Source: Azospirillum sp. B510 (GTDB lineage Bacteria > Pseudomonadota > Alphaproteobacteria > Azospirillales > Azospirillaceae). From it: a stretch of DNA of 64,000 nucleotides. The stretch is taken from NCBI RefSeq assembly GCF_000010725.1, contig NC_013855.1:905001-969000 (forward strand), given 5' to 3'. Below are positions 26,401-35,834 of this stretch, piece by piece (within the stretch, counting starts at the first letter, position 1; every line of letters starts with the position of its first letter). A model generated the notes under the pieces. The model made no database searches. It was not told the origin of the DNA and saw only the letters and a program-made list of their open reading frames with translations. The position numbers and the translations under genes were made by a program.

Positions 26401-26490
26401 GTGAAGTTCGCATGGTTTGGATTTAAGCACAGCGAACCTGACGGCACACTGCCCCTCATCACCCCCACACCAGATGAGGAGAGCGGCGGC

Positions 26491-27867
26491 ATGGCCCCCC
26501 TGGACAACGAGATCGGCAGCGCCCCCACCGACAGCGCCCTCGACCGGGCCGGCGGCCTGACCCGCGAGGAACTCGACGCCCATTGGATGCCCTTCACCGC
26601 CAACCGCGAGTTCAAGAAGAACCCGCGCGTCATGGTGAAGGCGGAGGGGGCCTGGTACTGGGACGCCCAGGGCCGCAAGATTTACGACAGCCTGTCCGGC
26701 CTGTGGTGCAGCGGCGCCGGCCATTGCCGCCGCGAGATCGCCGACGCGGTGGCGCGGCAGATCGCCACGCTCGACTACAGCCCCGCCTTCCAGTACGGCC
26801 ACACCGCCGCCTTCAAGCTGGCGCACAAGCTGGCCTCGATGACGCCGGCCGGGCTCGACCATGTCTTCTTCGTCAATTCCGGGTCGGAGGCCGCCGACAC
26901 CGCGCTGAAGATGGCGCGGGCCTATTGGCGGATGAAGGGGCAGCCGGCCAAGACCAAGCTGATCGGCCGGGTCAAGGGCTATCACGGCGTCAATTTCGGC
27001 GGCACCAGCCTGGGCGGCATCGTCGGCAACCGCAAGCTGTTCGGCATCGGCGTCGATGCCGACCATTTGCCGCACACCCTGCTGCCGCAGAATGTGTTCA
27101 CCAAGGGCATGCCGGAGGAAGGCGCCCATCTGGCCGACGCGCTGGAGGAGTTGGTGGCGCTGCATGACGCCTCCAACATCGCCGCGGTGGTGGTGGAGCC
27201 GATGGCCGGGTCGGCCGGCGTGCTGCCACCGCCCAAGGGCTATCTCCAGCGCCTGCGCGAGATCTGCACCAAGCATGGCATCCTGCTGATCTTCGACGAG
27301 GTCATCACCGGCTTCGGCCGCATGGGCACCGCCTTCGGCGCCGATTATTTCGGCGTGACCCCGGACATCATGAATGTCGCCAAGGGGCTGACCAACGGCG
27401 CGGTGCCGATGGGTGCGGTGGTCGCCAGCCGCGAGATCTACCAAACCTTCATGGATAATGGCGGGCCCGAGTATCTGGTGGAGTTCCCGCATGGCTACAC
27501 CTATTCCGCCCACCCGGTCGCCTGCGCCGCCGGCCTCGCCGCGCTGGATCTGTTCGAGCGCGAGAAGCTGGCCGACAAGGCCGCCGCCCTGATGCCGCAT
27601 TTCGAGGGGCTGATCCACGGGCTGAAGGGCTTGAGGAACGTCGCCGACATCCGCAACTGCGGCCTTGCCGGCGCCGTGCAGATCGCGGCCCTGCCCGGCG
27701 AGCCGGCGCGGCGGCCCTATGAGATCGCCATGAAGTGCTGGGACGCCGGCTATTACGTGCGCTATGGCGGCGACACCTTGCAGTTCGGCCCGCATTTCAT
27801 CAGCGAACGCGAGGATCTCGACCGGCTGTTCAACGTCGTCGCCGACGCGATCCAGGCCACGGCGTAA
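26491..27867 (+). CDS. Class III aminotransferase, omega-amino acid:pyruvate (beta-alanine:pyruvate) type
   Basis: 458 aa PLP enzyme. Start LTREELDAHWMPFTANREFKKNPR and the motif GSEAADTALKMARAYWR are characteristic of beta-alanine:pyruvate transaminases. IFDEVITGFGRMG gives the Asp that binds the PLP pyridine nitrogen, and NVAKGLTNGAVPMGAV carries the Schiff-base Lys. It would convert beta-alanine (or another omega-amine) plus pyruvate to malonate semialdehyde and alanine. The start at 26491 follows GAGGAGAGCGGCGG. The downstream mmsA would take the semialdehyde to acetyl-CoA, so the pair reads as a beta-alanine catabolic unit. Confidence 0.93.
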   Translation: MAPLDNEIGSAPTDSALDRAGGLTREELDAHWMPFTANREFKKNPRVMVKAEGAWYWDAQGRKIYDSLSGLWCSGAGHCRREIADAVARQIATLDYSPAFQYGHTAAFKLAHKLASMTPAGLDHVFFVNSGSEAADTALKMARAYWRMKGQPAKTKLIGRVKGYHGVNFGGTSLGGIVGNRKLFGIGVDADHLPHTLLPQNVFTKGMPEEGAHLADALEELVALHDASNIAAVVVEPMAGSAGVLPPPKGYLQRLREICTKHGILLIFDEVITGFGRMGTAFGADYFGVTPDIMNVAKGLTNGAVPMGAVVASREIYQTFMDNGGPEYLVEFPHGYTYSAHPVACAAGLAALDLFEREKLADKAAALMPHFEGLIHGLKGLRNVADIRNCGLAGAVQIAALPGEPARRPYEIAMKCWDAGYYVRYGGDTLQFGPHFISEREDLDRLFNVVADAIQATA

Positions 27868-27887
27868 GGGCGCCGGCCCGCGCACCG

Positions 27888-27946
27888 CCCCCACCCCTCC
27901 CCGCCCCGCCCCGCCCCCGCCCGGCGGGGAGGGGCAGGGTGGGGGG
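27888..27946. repeat. G/C-run imperfect inverted repeat between transaminase and mmsA genes
   Basis: CCCCCACCCCTCCCCGCC on the left faces GGCGGGGAGGGG plus CAGGGTGGGGGG on the right across a C-rich loop. It could be a transcription attenuator or a dispersed intergenic palindrome; no T-run follows. Confidence 0.5.
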
Positions 27947-27984
27947 CTAACCTTGCAAAGACAAACACCCCCAGGAACCGCCCC

Positions 27985-29484
27985 ATGCCCATCGTTCCGC
28001 ACCTGATCGGCGGCAAGACCGACGCTCCCGCCGACAGCCGCACCGCCGACATCGTCAACCCCGCCACCGGCGAGGTGACGGGACAGGTGGCGCTCGCCAG
28101 CCGCAAGACGGTCGAGGAGGCGATATCCGCCGCCGAGGCCGCCTTCCCCGGCTGGCGCGCCACCCCGCCGGCCAAGCGCGCCCGCGTCATGTACCGCTTC
28201 AAGCAGCTGCTGGAGGAGAACGCCCAGCGCGTCTGCGCGCTCATCACCCAGGAGCATGGCAAGGTCCTGGACGACGCCTTCGGCGAGCTGACCCGCGGCA
28301 TCGAGAATGTCGAATATGCCTGCGGCGTGCCGGAACTGCTGAAGGGCGAATTCTCCAAGAATGTCGGCCCCAGCATCGACAGCTGGTCGGAATTCCAGCC
28401 GCTGGGCGTCGTCGCCGGCATCACCCCCTTCAATTTCCCGGCGATGGTGCCGCTGTGGATGTACCCGATCGCCATCGCCTGCGGGAACACCTTCATCCTG
28501 AAGCCGTCGGAACGCGACCCCAGCGCCGCCCTCCTTGTCGCCCAACTGGCCGAGGAGGCGGGGCTGCCGCCGGGCGTGCTGAACGTCGTCAACGGCGACA
28601 AGGAGGCGGTGGACACGCTGCTGACCGACCCAAGGGTGCAGGGCGTCAGCTTCGTCGGCTCCACCCCGATCGCCGAATATGTCTATGCCACCGCCAGCGC
28701 CCGCGGGAAGCGGGTGCAGGCGCTGGGCGGGGCCAAGAACCACGCCATCGTCATGCCGGACGCCGACCTCGACAACGCGGTCAGCGCGCTGATGGGGGCG
28801 GCCTACGGCTCCTGCGGCGAGCGCTGCATGGCGATCTCCGTCGTGGTGGCGGTGGGCGACGAGGTGGCGGAGCGGCTGAAGGACAAGCTGTCGGCGGCTC
28901 TGCGCGACCTGAAGATCGGCGCCGGCACCTCGGCCGGCTGCGAGATGGGGCCCCTGGTCACCCGCGCCCATTACGACAAGGTGAAGGCCTATGTCGACCA
29001 GGGCGTCGCCGAGGGCGCCGAGCTGGTGGTGGACGGCCGGGGCCTCGTGGTGCCCGGCCATGAGAGCGGCAATTTCCTGGGCGGCTGCCTGTTCGACCGC
29101 GTGACCCCGGACATGGCCATCTACCGCGAGGAGATCTTCGGGCCGGTGCTGTGCCTCGTCCGGGTCAAGTCGATGCAGGAGGGCATGGACCTGATCGACG
29201 CCCACGAATATGGCAACGGCACCTGCCTGTTCACCCGCGACGGCGAGGCCGCCCGCTATTTCAGCGACATGATCAAGGTCGGCATGGTCGGCATCAACGT
29301 GCCGCTGCCGGTGCCGGTCGCCTATCACAGCTTCGGCGGCTGGAAGCGGTCGCTGTTCGGCGACCTGTCGGCCTATGGTCCGGACGGGGTCCGCTTCTAC
29401 ACCCGGCGCAAGACCGTCACCCAGCGCTGGCCGACCGGCGGAGTCCGCGAAGGCGCCCAGTTCGCCTTCCCGTCGATGAAGTGA
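27985..29484 (+). CDS. mmsA: CoA-acylating methylmalonate-semialdehyde dehydrogenase
   Basis: 499 aa aldehyde dehydrogenase of the MmsA group. Features: the [21 protein letters not shown] segment, glycine motif [28 protein letters not shown] (Asn in place of the usual catalytic Glu, typical of CoA-acylating members) and the nucleophile Cys in [13 protein letters not shown]. It oxidises malonate or methylmalonate semialdehyde with NAD+ and CoA to acetyl-CoA or propionyl-CoA plus CO2. It follows the transaminase gene in the same direction with a 117-bp gap. Confidence 0.95.
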   Translation: MPIVPHLIGGKTDAPADSRTADIVNPATGEVTGQVALASRKTVEEAISAAEAAFPGWRATPPAKRARVMYRFKQLLEENAQRVCALITQEHGKVLDDAFGELTRGIENVEYACGVPELLKGEFSKNVGPSIDSWSEFQPLGVVAGITPFNFPAMVPLWMYPIAIACGNTFILKPSERDPSAALLVAQLAEEAGLPPGVLNVVNGDKEAVDTLLTDPRVQGVSFVGSTPIAEYVYATASARGKRVQALGGAKNHAIVMPDADLDNAVSALMGAAYGSCGERCMAISVVVAVGDEVAERLKDKLSAALRDLKIGAGTSAGCEMGPLVTRAHYDKVKAYVDQGVAEGAELVVDGRGLVVPGHESGNFLGGCLFDRVTPDMAIYREEIFGPVLCLVRVKSMQEGMDLIDAHEYGNGTCLFTRDGEAARYFSDMIKVGMVGINVPLPVPVAYHSFGGWKRSLFGDLSAYGPDGVRFYTRRKTVTQRWPTGGVREGAQFAFPSMK

Positions 29485-29492
29485 ACGGCGGC

Positions 29493-29528
29493 CTGCGGCC
29501 CTTCTCCTCCGAGGGAGAGGGGCCGCAG
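29493..29528. terminator. Hairpin terminator between convergent mmsA and NIT-ANTAR genes
   Basis: CTGCGGCCC pairs with GGGCCGCAG, with an inner TCTCC/GGAGA stem. It sits 9 bp past the mmsA stop and 9 bp before the convergent gene's stop at 29537, so it can serve both. Confidence 0.75.
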
Positions 29529-29536
29529 GTCGTCGA

Positions 29537-30883
29537 TCAGGCCCCCGCGCCGCCGCCTGCGCTGCCGCGCAGGATGTCGGACATGCTGAGGATCGCCTCC
29601 GCCACCTCGATGATCCGCTTGTTCTGGTTCATCGCCGTCTTGCGGATCAGCTTGTAGGCCTCGTCCTCCGACAGGTTGCGGGTGGACATCAGCAGGCCCT
29701 TGGCGCGGTCGATCACCTTGCGTTCGTTGAGCGCCGCCTTGGCCGTCTCCAACTCCAGGCTCACATCGCGCAGACGCTGGGATTGCGCTTGCATGAGATC
29801 GAGGACGGAGCGCATCAGCTTCGGCCGCAACCCGTCCGGGGCATAGAGCCCTGCGCCCTCCCGTCCCTGTCCCAGCCCGACCTGCCCCGTCAGGCCGGGA
29901 TCGGCGTCGACCAGCACCATGGCGACAGGCATCACCGCATCGGGACCGCAACCGTCAGCCCGCCCCAGATCGGCGCGGGCCTGGGCCAGCTTCGTCTCGC
30001 ACAGACAGCGCAGATCCTCGGTCAGCCGGTCCTCCACCCGCTTCAGCAGCTCGATCCGGCGGGTGGCCTGCTCGAACCAGACCTCCGGCGTGATGCCTGA
30101 CAACTCGCCATGGCGGGCATCGGCGCTGAGGGCCACCGCCCGCATCCGCTCCACCTCGGCCATCGCCGGATCGGCCAGGATGGTGCGGAAGGCGTCGGCA
30201 TGGGCCGGGTCGGCGAATTCGGCGAAAATGCGGAATGCGCGGTTCTGGACCTCGATCAGTTGGACGAGCCGCGCATGCTCCGCCCCGTCGAAACGTCCGC
30301 GCGAAAAGCCGGCGCTCGCGGTCGCCCGCTCCTGCCCGGCGAATTCCTTGCCCTGCACGATGTTGAACAGAGCCACCAGGGCGCGGGAGATCGCCGGATC
30401 GGCGGCGATGTCGGCCGCCTCGAACACCACGGCCAGGAGATGGCCGACGATGTCGGTGAAGGCCTTGACCGAATCCTGCGGCACCAGCGCCAGCGACGAG
30501 ACCTGCGCGCGCAGGGCTGCCAACCCATCCAGCGCATGGAGCGCTATGGCGACGCGGGTGTAGAACTGCGCCCCGGATCCCGGCCGGTCGAGCTGTTCGT
30601 CGACATGGTCCAGGCGGTCGCGCAGCACGGCCTCCAACGCCTTGGCGTCGGCCTGCCATCGGGCGCGGTCCTCGGCGAAGCGGGCACCGCCGGAGCCTAG
30701 ATAGATCGACGAGGCGCCGCGCTCCTTCTGCAGGGCATGGATCAAGGCGCTGAGATCGCGGACCAGGGTGCTGACCGCCAGCAGCTGTTCGACGTCGCGG
30801 ATGCGGCACAGCTTGGCGGCGCGCAGGAACCGTGCCGCGGCGGTGCCGGCACCAATTTTCCCGCTGTCACGCTCCTCGCCCAT
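29537..30883 (-). CDS. NIT-domain/ANTAR-domain regulator (NasR-like antiterminator)
   Basis: 448 aa. The N-terminal ~300 residues form a helical NIT domain (LIHALQKERGASSIYLGSGG is its signature), which binds nitrate/nitrite in NasR. The C-terminal ~60 residues form an ANTAR RNA-binding domain (NERKVIDRAKGLLMSTRNLSEDEAYKLIRKTAMNQNKRI). In Klebsiella NasR this architecture prevents termination in the nas operon leader when nitrate is present. The ATG at 30883 was chosen for its GGGAGGAA ribosome binding site; an ATG 7 codons earlier is possible. No nitrate-assimilation gene lies in the window, so it acts at a distance or has another ligand. Confidence 0.88.
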   Translation of the reverse strand: MGEERDSGKIGAGTAAARFLRAAKLCRIRDVEQLLAVSTLVRDLSALIHALQKERGASSIYLGSGGARFAEDRARWQADAKALEAVLRDRLDHVDEQLDRPGSGAQFYTRVAIALHALDGLAALRAQVSSLALVPQDSVKAFTDIVGHLLAVVFEAADIAADPAISRALVALFNIVQGKEFAGQERATASAGFSRGRFDGAEHARLVQLIEVQNRAFRIFAEFADPAHADAFRTILADPAMAEVERMRAVALSADARHGELSGITPEVWFEQATRRIELLKRVEDRLTEDLRCLCETKLAQARADLGRADGCGPDAVMPVAMVLVDADPGLTGQVGLGQGREGAGLYAPDGLRPKLMRSVLDLMQAQSQRLRDVSLELETAKAALNERKVIDRAKGLLMSTRNLSEDEAYKLIRKTAMNQNKRIIEVAEAILSMSDILRGSAGGGAGA

Positions 30884-31121
30884 GCGGCCCGTTCCTCCCG
30901 ACATCTCCACCCGCTTGGCGGCGTCCAAGCAATGGATATGCCAGCGGAAGGATGGGGCTTTCGTGACGCGGAAAGGCCGCCCGGACCGCATGGGATTGCC
31001 CAGGAATTGAGCGGAAGCGCCGTAAATCCAGGCAGTTCTCTGATGATCTTATGTGCAACGCAACATCCATGGCTCGATTCCTGTTGTTCCACCTGCCACC
31101 AACCGCTTCGGAGTCAGTCCC

Positions 31122-31292
31122 ATGATGACCAAGAATCCCTTCATGAGCGTATGGCTGTCCTGGGCGAACCGCGCCACCGGGATGATGACCGCCGCCGCCA
31201 TGTCGGCCGCCAAGCGCAACCAGTCGGAGATGCTGAAAGCCATGATGACGCCGCCGAAGCGCAAGCCGACCAAGCGCAAGCCCAAACGCTGA
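31122..31292 (+). CDS. Small basic protein (56 aa), unknown function
   Basis: Starts MMTKNPFMSVWLSWANRATG, followed by a Met/Ala-rich amphipathic helix (MMTAAAMSAAKRNQSEMLKAMM) and a very basic tail (PPKRKPTKRKPKR). The helix-plus-basic-tail layout recalls small phasin-like or nucleic-acid-binding proteins, but I recognise no family. No strong ribosome binding site is visible. Protein-like composition and clear start/stop favour a gene. Confidence 0.55.
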   Translation: MMTKNPFMSVWLSWANRATGMMTAAAMSAAKRNQSEMLKAMMTPPKRKPTKRKPKR

Positions 31293-31921
31293 GCCTCCCG
31301 CCGGCCGGAGGTCTCGGACACCGCCTCGATGCGGCGGGGCGGCCATGACGGCTCCGCGATCCTGATTACCCGCAAAGGGACCTGCGCTCGGCCGTGGGGG
31401 CGATACCACGCGGACCTAATGGCCGAGTTGACGCCACCGAAGCGAAACGCTACTTCGGTGACAATACTGGTCGCCTCCGCTTCCGGACAACTCTGGAACA
31501 GACCGCGGGTCTCCAACACCGTATGCTTAGCGAGCGAAGATCATGCGGATATGTTTTCCAGGGACCGCGCAAATTCTCCACCCCGCGGCCGTCCGAGGCC
31601 GGCTGGATATACCGAAACTAGCGGCGATCACCGGCCAGTGGTCCCGCAGGACTCGTGGAATCCCCCAACCTGTTGGAAATATTCATTTATTGCAAACTGA
31701 AACAAAAGTTGAGTTGGGCTTTCCCCGCCGGCTGTGGCACACAATGCTCGGAATTGCCGATGGTGTGGTGCGCGCTCCGAAAGTAGCATCGCCCGGGGGA
31801 ATAGTGATGTCTTAACCTTTGCCGGCCCATCTACGGCTTCTGACCAACCGTCCTACCCACGACACCCGTTTTCTTTGGCGCACCAAGGTCCGATCAGGAA
31901 CATCACCCCAGGAATCGTAGC
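31293..31921. other. 629-bp region without a recognisable gene, upstream of glmU
   Basis: Less GC-rich than the flanking genes and full of short overlapping frames in all phases with no family resemblance. It must contain the glmU promoter near its right end. I see no defined promoter, RNA or repeat. Confidence 0.4.
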
Positions 31922-33274
31922 ATGGCCCATCGTCCGCTCGCCTGCGTGATCCTTGCCGCCGGCAAGGGCACGCGCATGAAATCCGATCTGCCCAAGGTGC
32001 TGCACCGGGTGGCCGGCCGACCGATGGTCGGGCATGTGCTGGCCGCGGTGAAGGCGCTCGACCCCGACCATGTCGTCGTCGTGGTCGGCCCCGGCATGGA
32101 CAGCGTCGCCGCCGCCGTCGCCCCCTACCCCACCGCGGTCCAGCATGAGCAGCGCGGAACCGCCGACGCCGTGCGGGCGGCCTTCGGCCTGTTGGAAGGC
32201 TTCACCGGCGACGTCATCATTCTGTATGGCGACACCCCGCTGGTCACTCCGGACACGTTGCGGGCGCTGGTCCAGGCCCGCCGGCAGGCCGCCGACCCGG
32301 CGGTCGTGGTGCTGGGCATGCGGCCCGACGATCCCGGCGCCTATGGCCGCCTGATCCTGAACGCCCGCGGCGGGCTGGAGAAGATCGTCGAGTATCTCGA
32401 CGCCAGCGAGCAGGAGCGCGCGGTCACCCTGTGCAATGCCGGCCTGATGGCGTTCGACGGCGCGCGCATGTTCGACCTGATCGGCAGCGTCGGCAACGAC
32501 AACGCCAAGTCGGAATATTACCTGACCGACGTGGTCCAGATCGCGCGCCGCGCCGGCATGGCCTGCGCCGTGGTGGAGGCCGCCCCGGCCGAGGTGGTCG
32601 GCGTCAATTCCCGCGCCGAACTGGCCGAGGTCGAGAAGCTGTTGCAGCGCCGGCTGCGCAAGGCGGCCATGGACAATGGCGCCACGCTGATCGATCCCGA
32701 TAGCGTCTTTCTCAGCGTCGACACCCGGCTCGGCCGCGACGTGGTGGTCGGCCCCGGCTGCTTCTTCGGTGCCGGCGTCACCATCGGCGACCGGGTGGAG
32801 ATCAAGCCCTACTGCCATCTGGAGGGCGTGCGCATCGACAGCGGCGCCGTCATCGGCCCCTATGCCCGCCTGCGTCCGGGCGCCGAGATCGGCGCCGACG
32901 CCCATATCGGCAATTTCGTCGAGGTCAAGAACGCGGTGATCGAGCCCGGGGCCAAGGCCAACCACCTGACCTACATCGGCGACGCCCATGTCGGCGCCAA
33001 GGCGAACATCGGCGCCGGAACCATCACCTGCAATTACGATGGCTTCGGCAAATTCCGGACCGAGATCGGCGCCGGGGCCTTCATCGGCTCCAACAGCGCG
33101 CTGGTCGCCCCGGTGGTGATCGGCGACGGCGCCATCGTCGGCGCCGGCAGCGTGGTGACGAGCGCGGTGGAGGCGGATGCGCTGGTGGTCGCCCGCGGCA
33201 ACCAGAAGGCGTACGCCGGCTGGGCGAAGCGGTTCCGCGAACGGAAGCAAAACGAGAAAGCGAAAAAGGCGTAA
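31922..33274 (+). CDS. glmU: Bifunctional UDP-GlcNAc pyrophosphorylase / GlcN-1-P acetyltransferase
   Basis: 450 aa. The N-terminal uridylyltransferase domain starts VILAAGKGTRMKSDLPKVLH (nucleotide loop) and carries YGDTPLVTPDTL with the metal-binding Asp. The C-terminal domain from about residue 250 is a left-handed beta-helix of hexapeptide repeats, including GAGTITCNYDGFGKF, the acetyltransferase active-site region. It makes UDP-N-acetylglucosamine for peptidoglycan and surface glycans. glmS follows 52 bp downstream, so the two genes cover consecutive parts of the amino-sugar pathway (glmM is elsewhere). Confidence 0.97.
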   Translation: MAHRPLACVILAAGKGTRMKSDLPKVLHRVAGRPMVGHVLAAVKALDPDHVVVVVGPGMDSVAAAVAPYPTAVQHEQRGTADAVRAAFGLLEGFTGDVIILYGDTPLVTPDTLRALVQARRQAADPAVVVLGMRPDDPGAYGRLILNARGGLEKIVEYLDASEQERAVTLCNAGLMAFDGARMFDLIGSVGNDNAKSEYYLTDVVQIARRAGMACAVVEAAPAEVVGVNSRAELAEVEKLLQRRLRKAAMDNGATLIDPDSVFLSVDTRLGRDVVVGPGCFFGAGVTIGDRVEIKPYCHLEGVRIDSGAVIGPYARLRPGAEIGADAHIGNFVEVKNAVIEPGAKANHLTYIGDAHVGAKANIGAGTITCNYDGFGKFRTEIGAGAFIGSNSALVAPVVIGDGAIVGAGSVVTSAVEADALVVARGNQKAYAGWAKRFRERKQNEKAKKA

Positions 33275-33326
33275 GGTCGGTTCGGGTCTTCTCTCCGATC
33301 GGCATCTTTTCAGGAGCATCAGGTCC

Positions 33327-35153
33327 ATGTGCGGCATCATCGGCATCAACGGCATTCACGACGCGTCCCCCCGGCTGGTGGAGGGTCTGCGCCGCCTCGA
33401 ATACCGCGGCTATGACAGCGCCGGCGTCGCCACGCTGGTAAACGGCCACATCGAACGCCGCCGCGCCGAGGGCAAGCTGAACAACCTGGACATGCGGCTG
33501 CGCGACCAGCCGCTGGCCGGCACGGTCGGCATCGGCCACACCCGCTGGGCCACCCATGGCGGCCCCACCGAGAACAATGCCCACCCCCACGCCACCAAAC
33601 GCGTTGCCGTCGTCCACAACGGCATCATCGAGAATTACCAGGAGTTGAAGGACGAGCTGACCGGCCAGGGCTACGTCTTCGAAAGCGCGACCGACACCGA
33701 GGTGATCGTCCACCTCGTCACCTATTACCTGGAAAAGCATGGCATGACGCCGGTCCAGGCGTCGGCCGCCGCCTTCAAGCGCTTCACCGGGGCGTTCGCC
33801 CTTGTGCTGATCTTCGCCGGCGAGCATGAGCTGATGATCGGCGCCCGCCACGGCACGCCGCTCGCCGTCGGCTATGGCGAGGGAGAGATGTATCTGGCGT
33901 CGGACGCCTTCGCGCTGGCGCCGCTGACCAACCGCATCTGCTATCTGGAGGATGGCGACTGGGTCGAGGTCGGCCGTACCGCCGCCATCGTCCATGACGC
34001 CAGTGACGCGGTGGTCGAGCGGCCGGTGAAGACCACGGCGGTCTCCGGCGCGCTGATCGGCAAGGACGGCTACCGCCATTACATGCTGAAGGAAATCTAC
34101 GAGCAGCCGCAGGTCATCGGTGATACGCTGAACGCCTACATCAACCCGGAAACCGGCAGCTTCACCCTGCCGGATTTCCCCTTCGATCTGGCCGGCGCCA
34201 GCAAGTTGACCATCGTCGCCTGCGGCACGGCCTATTACGCCGGTTTCGTCGCGAAATACTGGTTCGAGACGCTGGCCCGCATCCCGGTCGAGGTCGACAT
34301 CGCGTCGGAGTTCCGTTACCGCGAGGCGCCTTTGCCGCCGGGCGGCATCGCCCTGTTCATCTCGCAGTCGGGCGAGACGCTGGATACGCTGGAGGCGCTG
34401 CGCTACTGCAAGCGCCAGGGCCAGAAGATTCTATCGATCGTCAATGCCACGGAAAGCACCATCGCGCGCGAATCCGACGCCGTGCTCTACACCATGGCGG
34501 GCCCCGAAATCGGCGTCGCCTCGACCAAGGCCTTCACCACCCAGTTGACGACGCTGGCCTGCCTCGCCGTCACCGTCGGCCGTGCCCGTGGCGCCATCGA
34601 CCAGGAGCGGATGCAGCAGATCGCCCATGCGCTCCGCGAAGTCCCGGCCCGTGCCGCCGACGTGCTGGCCCATGACGGGCGCCTGAAGGAACTGGCGCAG
34701 GAGGTGTCCGAGGCCCGCGACGTCCTTTATCTCGGTCGTGGCGCCATGTACCCGCTGGCCCTGGAAGGCGCGCTGAAGCTGAAGGAGATCAGCTACATCC
34801 ACGCCGAGGGTTATGCCGCCGGGGAATTGAAGCACGGTCCGATCGCGCTGATCGACGACAATGTGCCGGTGATCGTGCTGGTGCCGTCCGACGCCCTGTT
34901 CGAGAAAGTGGTGTCGAACGTGCAGGAGGTCTGCGCCCGCTCCGGCAAGGTGCTGCTGCTGGCCGACCGCAAGGGCATCGACAAGTTGAAGGACAAGGTC
35001 CGCTGGTCGGTGGAACTGCCAGCCTGCGACCCGCTGGTCGCCCCGCTGCTCTATGCCATTCCGGTGCAGTTGCTGGCCTATCACACGGCGGTTCTGAAGG
35101 GAACCGACGTGGACCAGCCGCGCAACCTGGCAAAGAGCGTAACGGTGGAATGA
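33327..35153 (+). CDS. glmS: Glutamine:fructose-6-phosphate aminotransferase
   Basis: 608 aa, typical length. The N-terminal glutaminase starts MCGIIGI with Cys2 as nucleophile; the ATG at 33327 is fixed by this. RYNHTRWATHG-type loops appear as GHTRWATHGGPTENNAHPH. Two SIS domains follow, with FISQSGETLDTLEAL and the C-terminal PRNLAKSVTVE. It makes glucosamine-6-phosphate. The conserved 3' end of glmS is the recognition part of attTn7; here, Tn7-like sequence begins just downstream, matching that preference. Confidence 0.97.
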   Translation: MCGIIGINGIHDASPRLVEGLRRLEYRGYDSAGVATLVNGHIERRRAEGKLNNLDMRLRDQPLAGTVGIGHTRWATHGGPTENNAHPHATKRVAVVHNGIIENYQELKDELTGQGYVFESATDTEVIVHLVTYYLEKHGMTPVQASAAAFKRFTGAFALVLIFAGEHELMIGARHGTPLAVGYGEGEMYLASDAFALAPLTNRICYLEDGDWVEVGRTAAIVHDASDAVVERPVKTTAVSGALIGKDGYRHYMLKEIYEQPQVIGDTLNAYINPETGSFTLPDFPFDLAGASKLTIVACGTAYYAGFVAKYWFETLARIPVEVDIASEFRYREAPLPPGGIALFISQSGETLDTLEALRYCKRQGQKILSIVNATESTIARESDAVLYTMAGPEIGVASTKAFTTQLTTLACLAVTVGRARGAIDQERMQQIAHALREVPARAADVLAHDGRLKELAQEVSEARDVLYLGRGAMYPLALEGALKLKEISYIHAEGYAAGELKHGPIALIDDNVPVIVLVPSDALFEKVVSNVQEVCARSGKVLLLADRKGIDKLKDKVRWSVELPACDPLVAPLLYAIPVQLLAYHTAVLKGTDVDQPRNLAKSVTVE

Positions 35154-35187
35154 GCCGGGATTTGCTTATTCGCGCTGTTGTTTGCGG

Positions 35188-35247
35188 AGAATAAAGTCTC
35201 ATACTAAAGAATAAACCATCATACTGAATAATAAAGCCTCATCCTCA
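35188..35247. repeat. Three tandem 20-bp repeats, probable TnsB-binding sites at a Tn7-like right end
   Basis: Three head-to-tail units without gaps: AGAATAAAGTCTCATACTAA, AGAATAAACCATCATACTGA and ATAATAAAGCCTCATCCTCA. They begin 34 bp after the glmS stop. A TGT, the terminal trinucleotide of Tn7-like ends, occurs at 35176 (and again at 35179), about 23-26 bp past the glmS stop, the known Tn7 insertion distance. Overlapping or abutting ~22-bp TnsB sites next to glmS, followed by tnsA, is the layout of the Tn7 right end. Confidence 0.8.
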
Positions 35248-35834
35248 GCGACCTTGCACCGTCCGGGGAATCGGCGCATCCTCGAAAGAGGTGGCCGCAC
35301 CCCGGAGGTGTCATGGCTCGCCGCCGTTACGCTTTCTACGAGGACAGGATCGCCCTCTTCCACAAGGAAGGGCGCGGCACGGGACGAGGCGACAGTTACA
35401 AGCCGTGGCTGACCGTGCAGGATGTGCCGTCGTCCGGCCGGGTTCATCGCGTACGAGGGCTAAAGACCGGACGGCAGCATCACTTGCTGTCCGACATCGA
35501 ATGGCGCCACTTCCTGCTGTTCGACTGAGCCGATGATACGGAGGACATCCGGGAGCAATTCCCCCTCGATCGTGCCCTCACCCAGCGGATTGCCGGAGAC
35601 CTCGGCATTCGTCATCCACTCGACCCAAAGACCAAAGTTCCGTTGGTAATGACCACCGATCTGGTGGTGGACGTGATCGTTGGCGGCCGGCTGGTCACGC
35701 TGGCTCGCGCCATCAAGCCGGCGGCCGAACTGTCGAAGCCACGCATTCTGGAAAAGCTGGAGATCGAGCGCCGTTACTGGCTCGCTCAAAATGTCGAATG
35801 GGGTGTCCTGACCGAGCGGGACGTGCCGATGATA

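Noticed and set aside
31329..31700. 123-codon plus-strand frame upstream of glmU
   Set aside because: No ribosome binding site, no protein-like blocks and competing frames of similar length; treated as non-coding.
35526..35528. TGA in tnsA as a selenocysteine codon
   Set aside because: The family has Trp here, no selenocysteine stem-loop is apparent, and the gene carries other disabling lesions.
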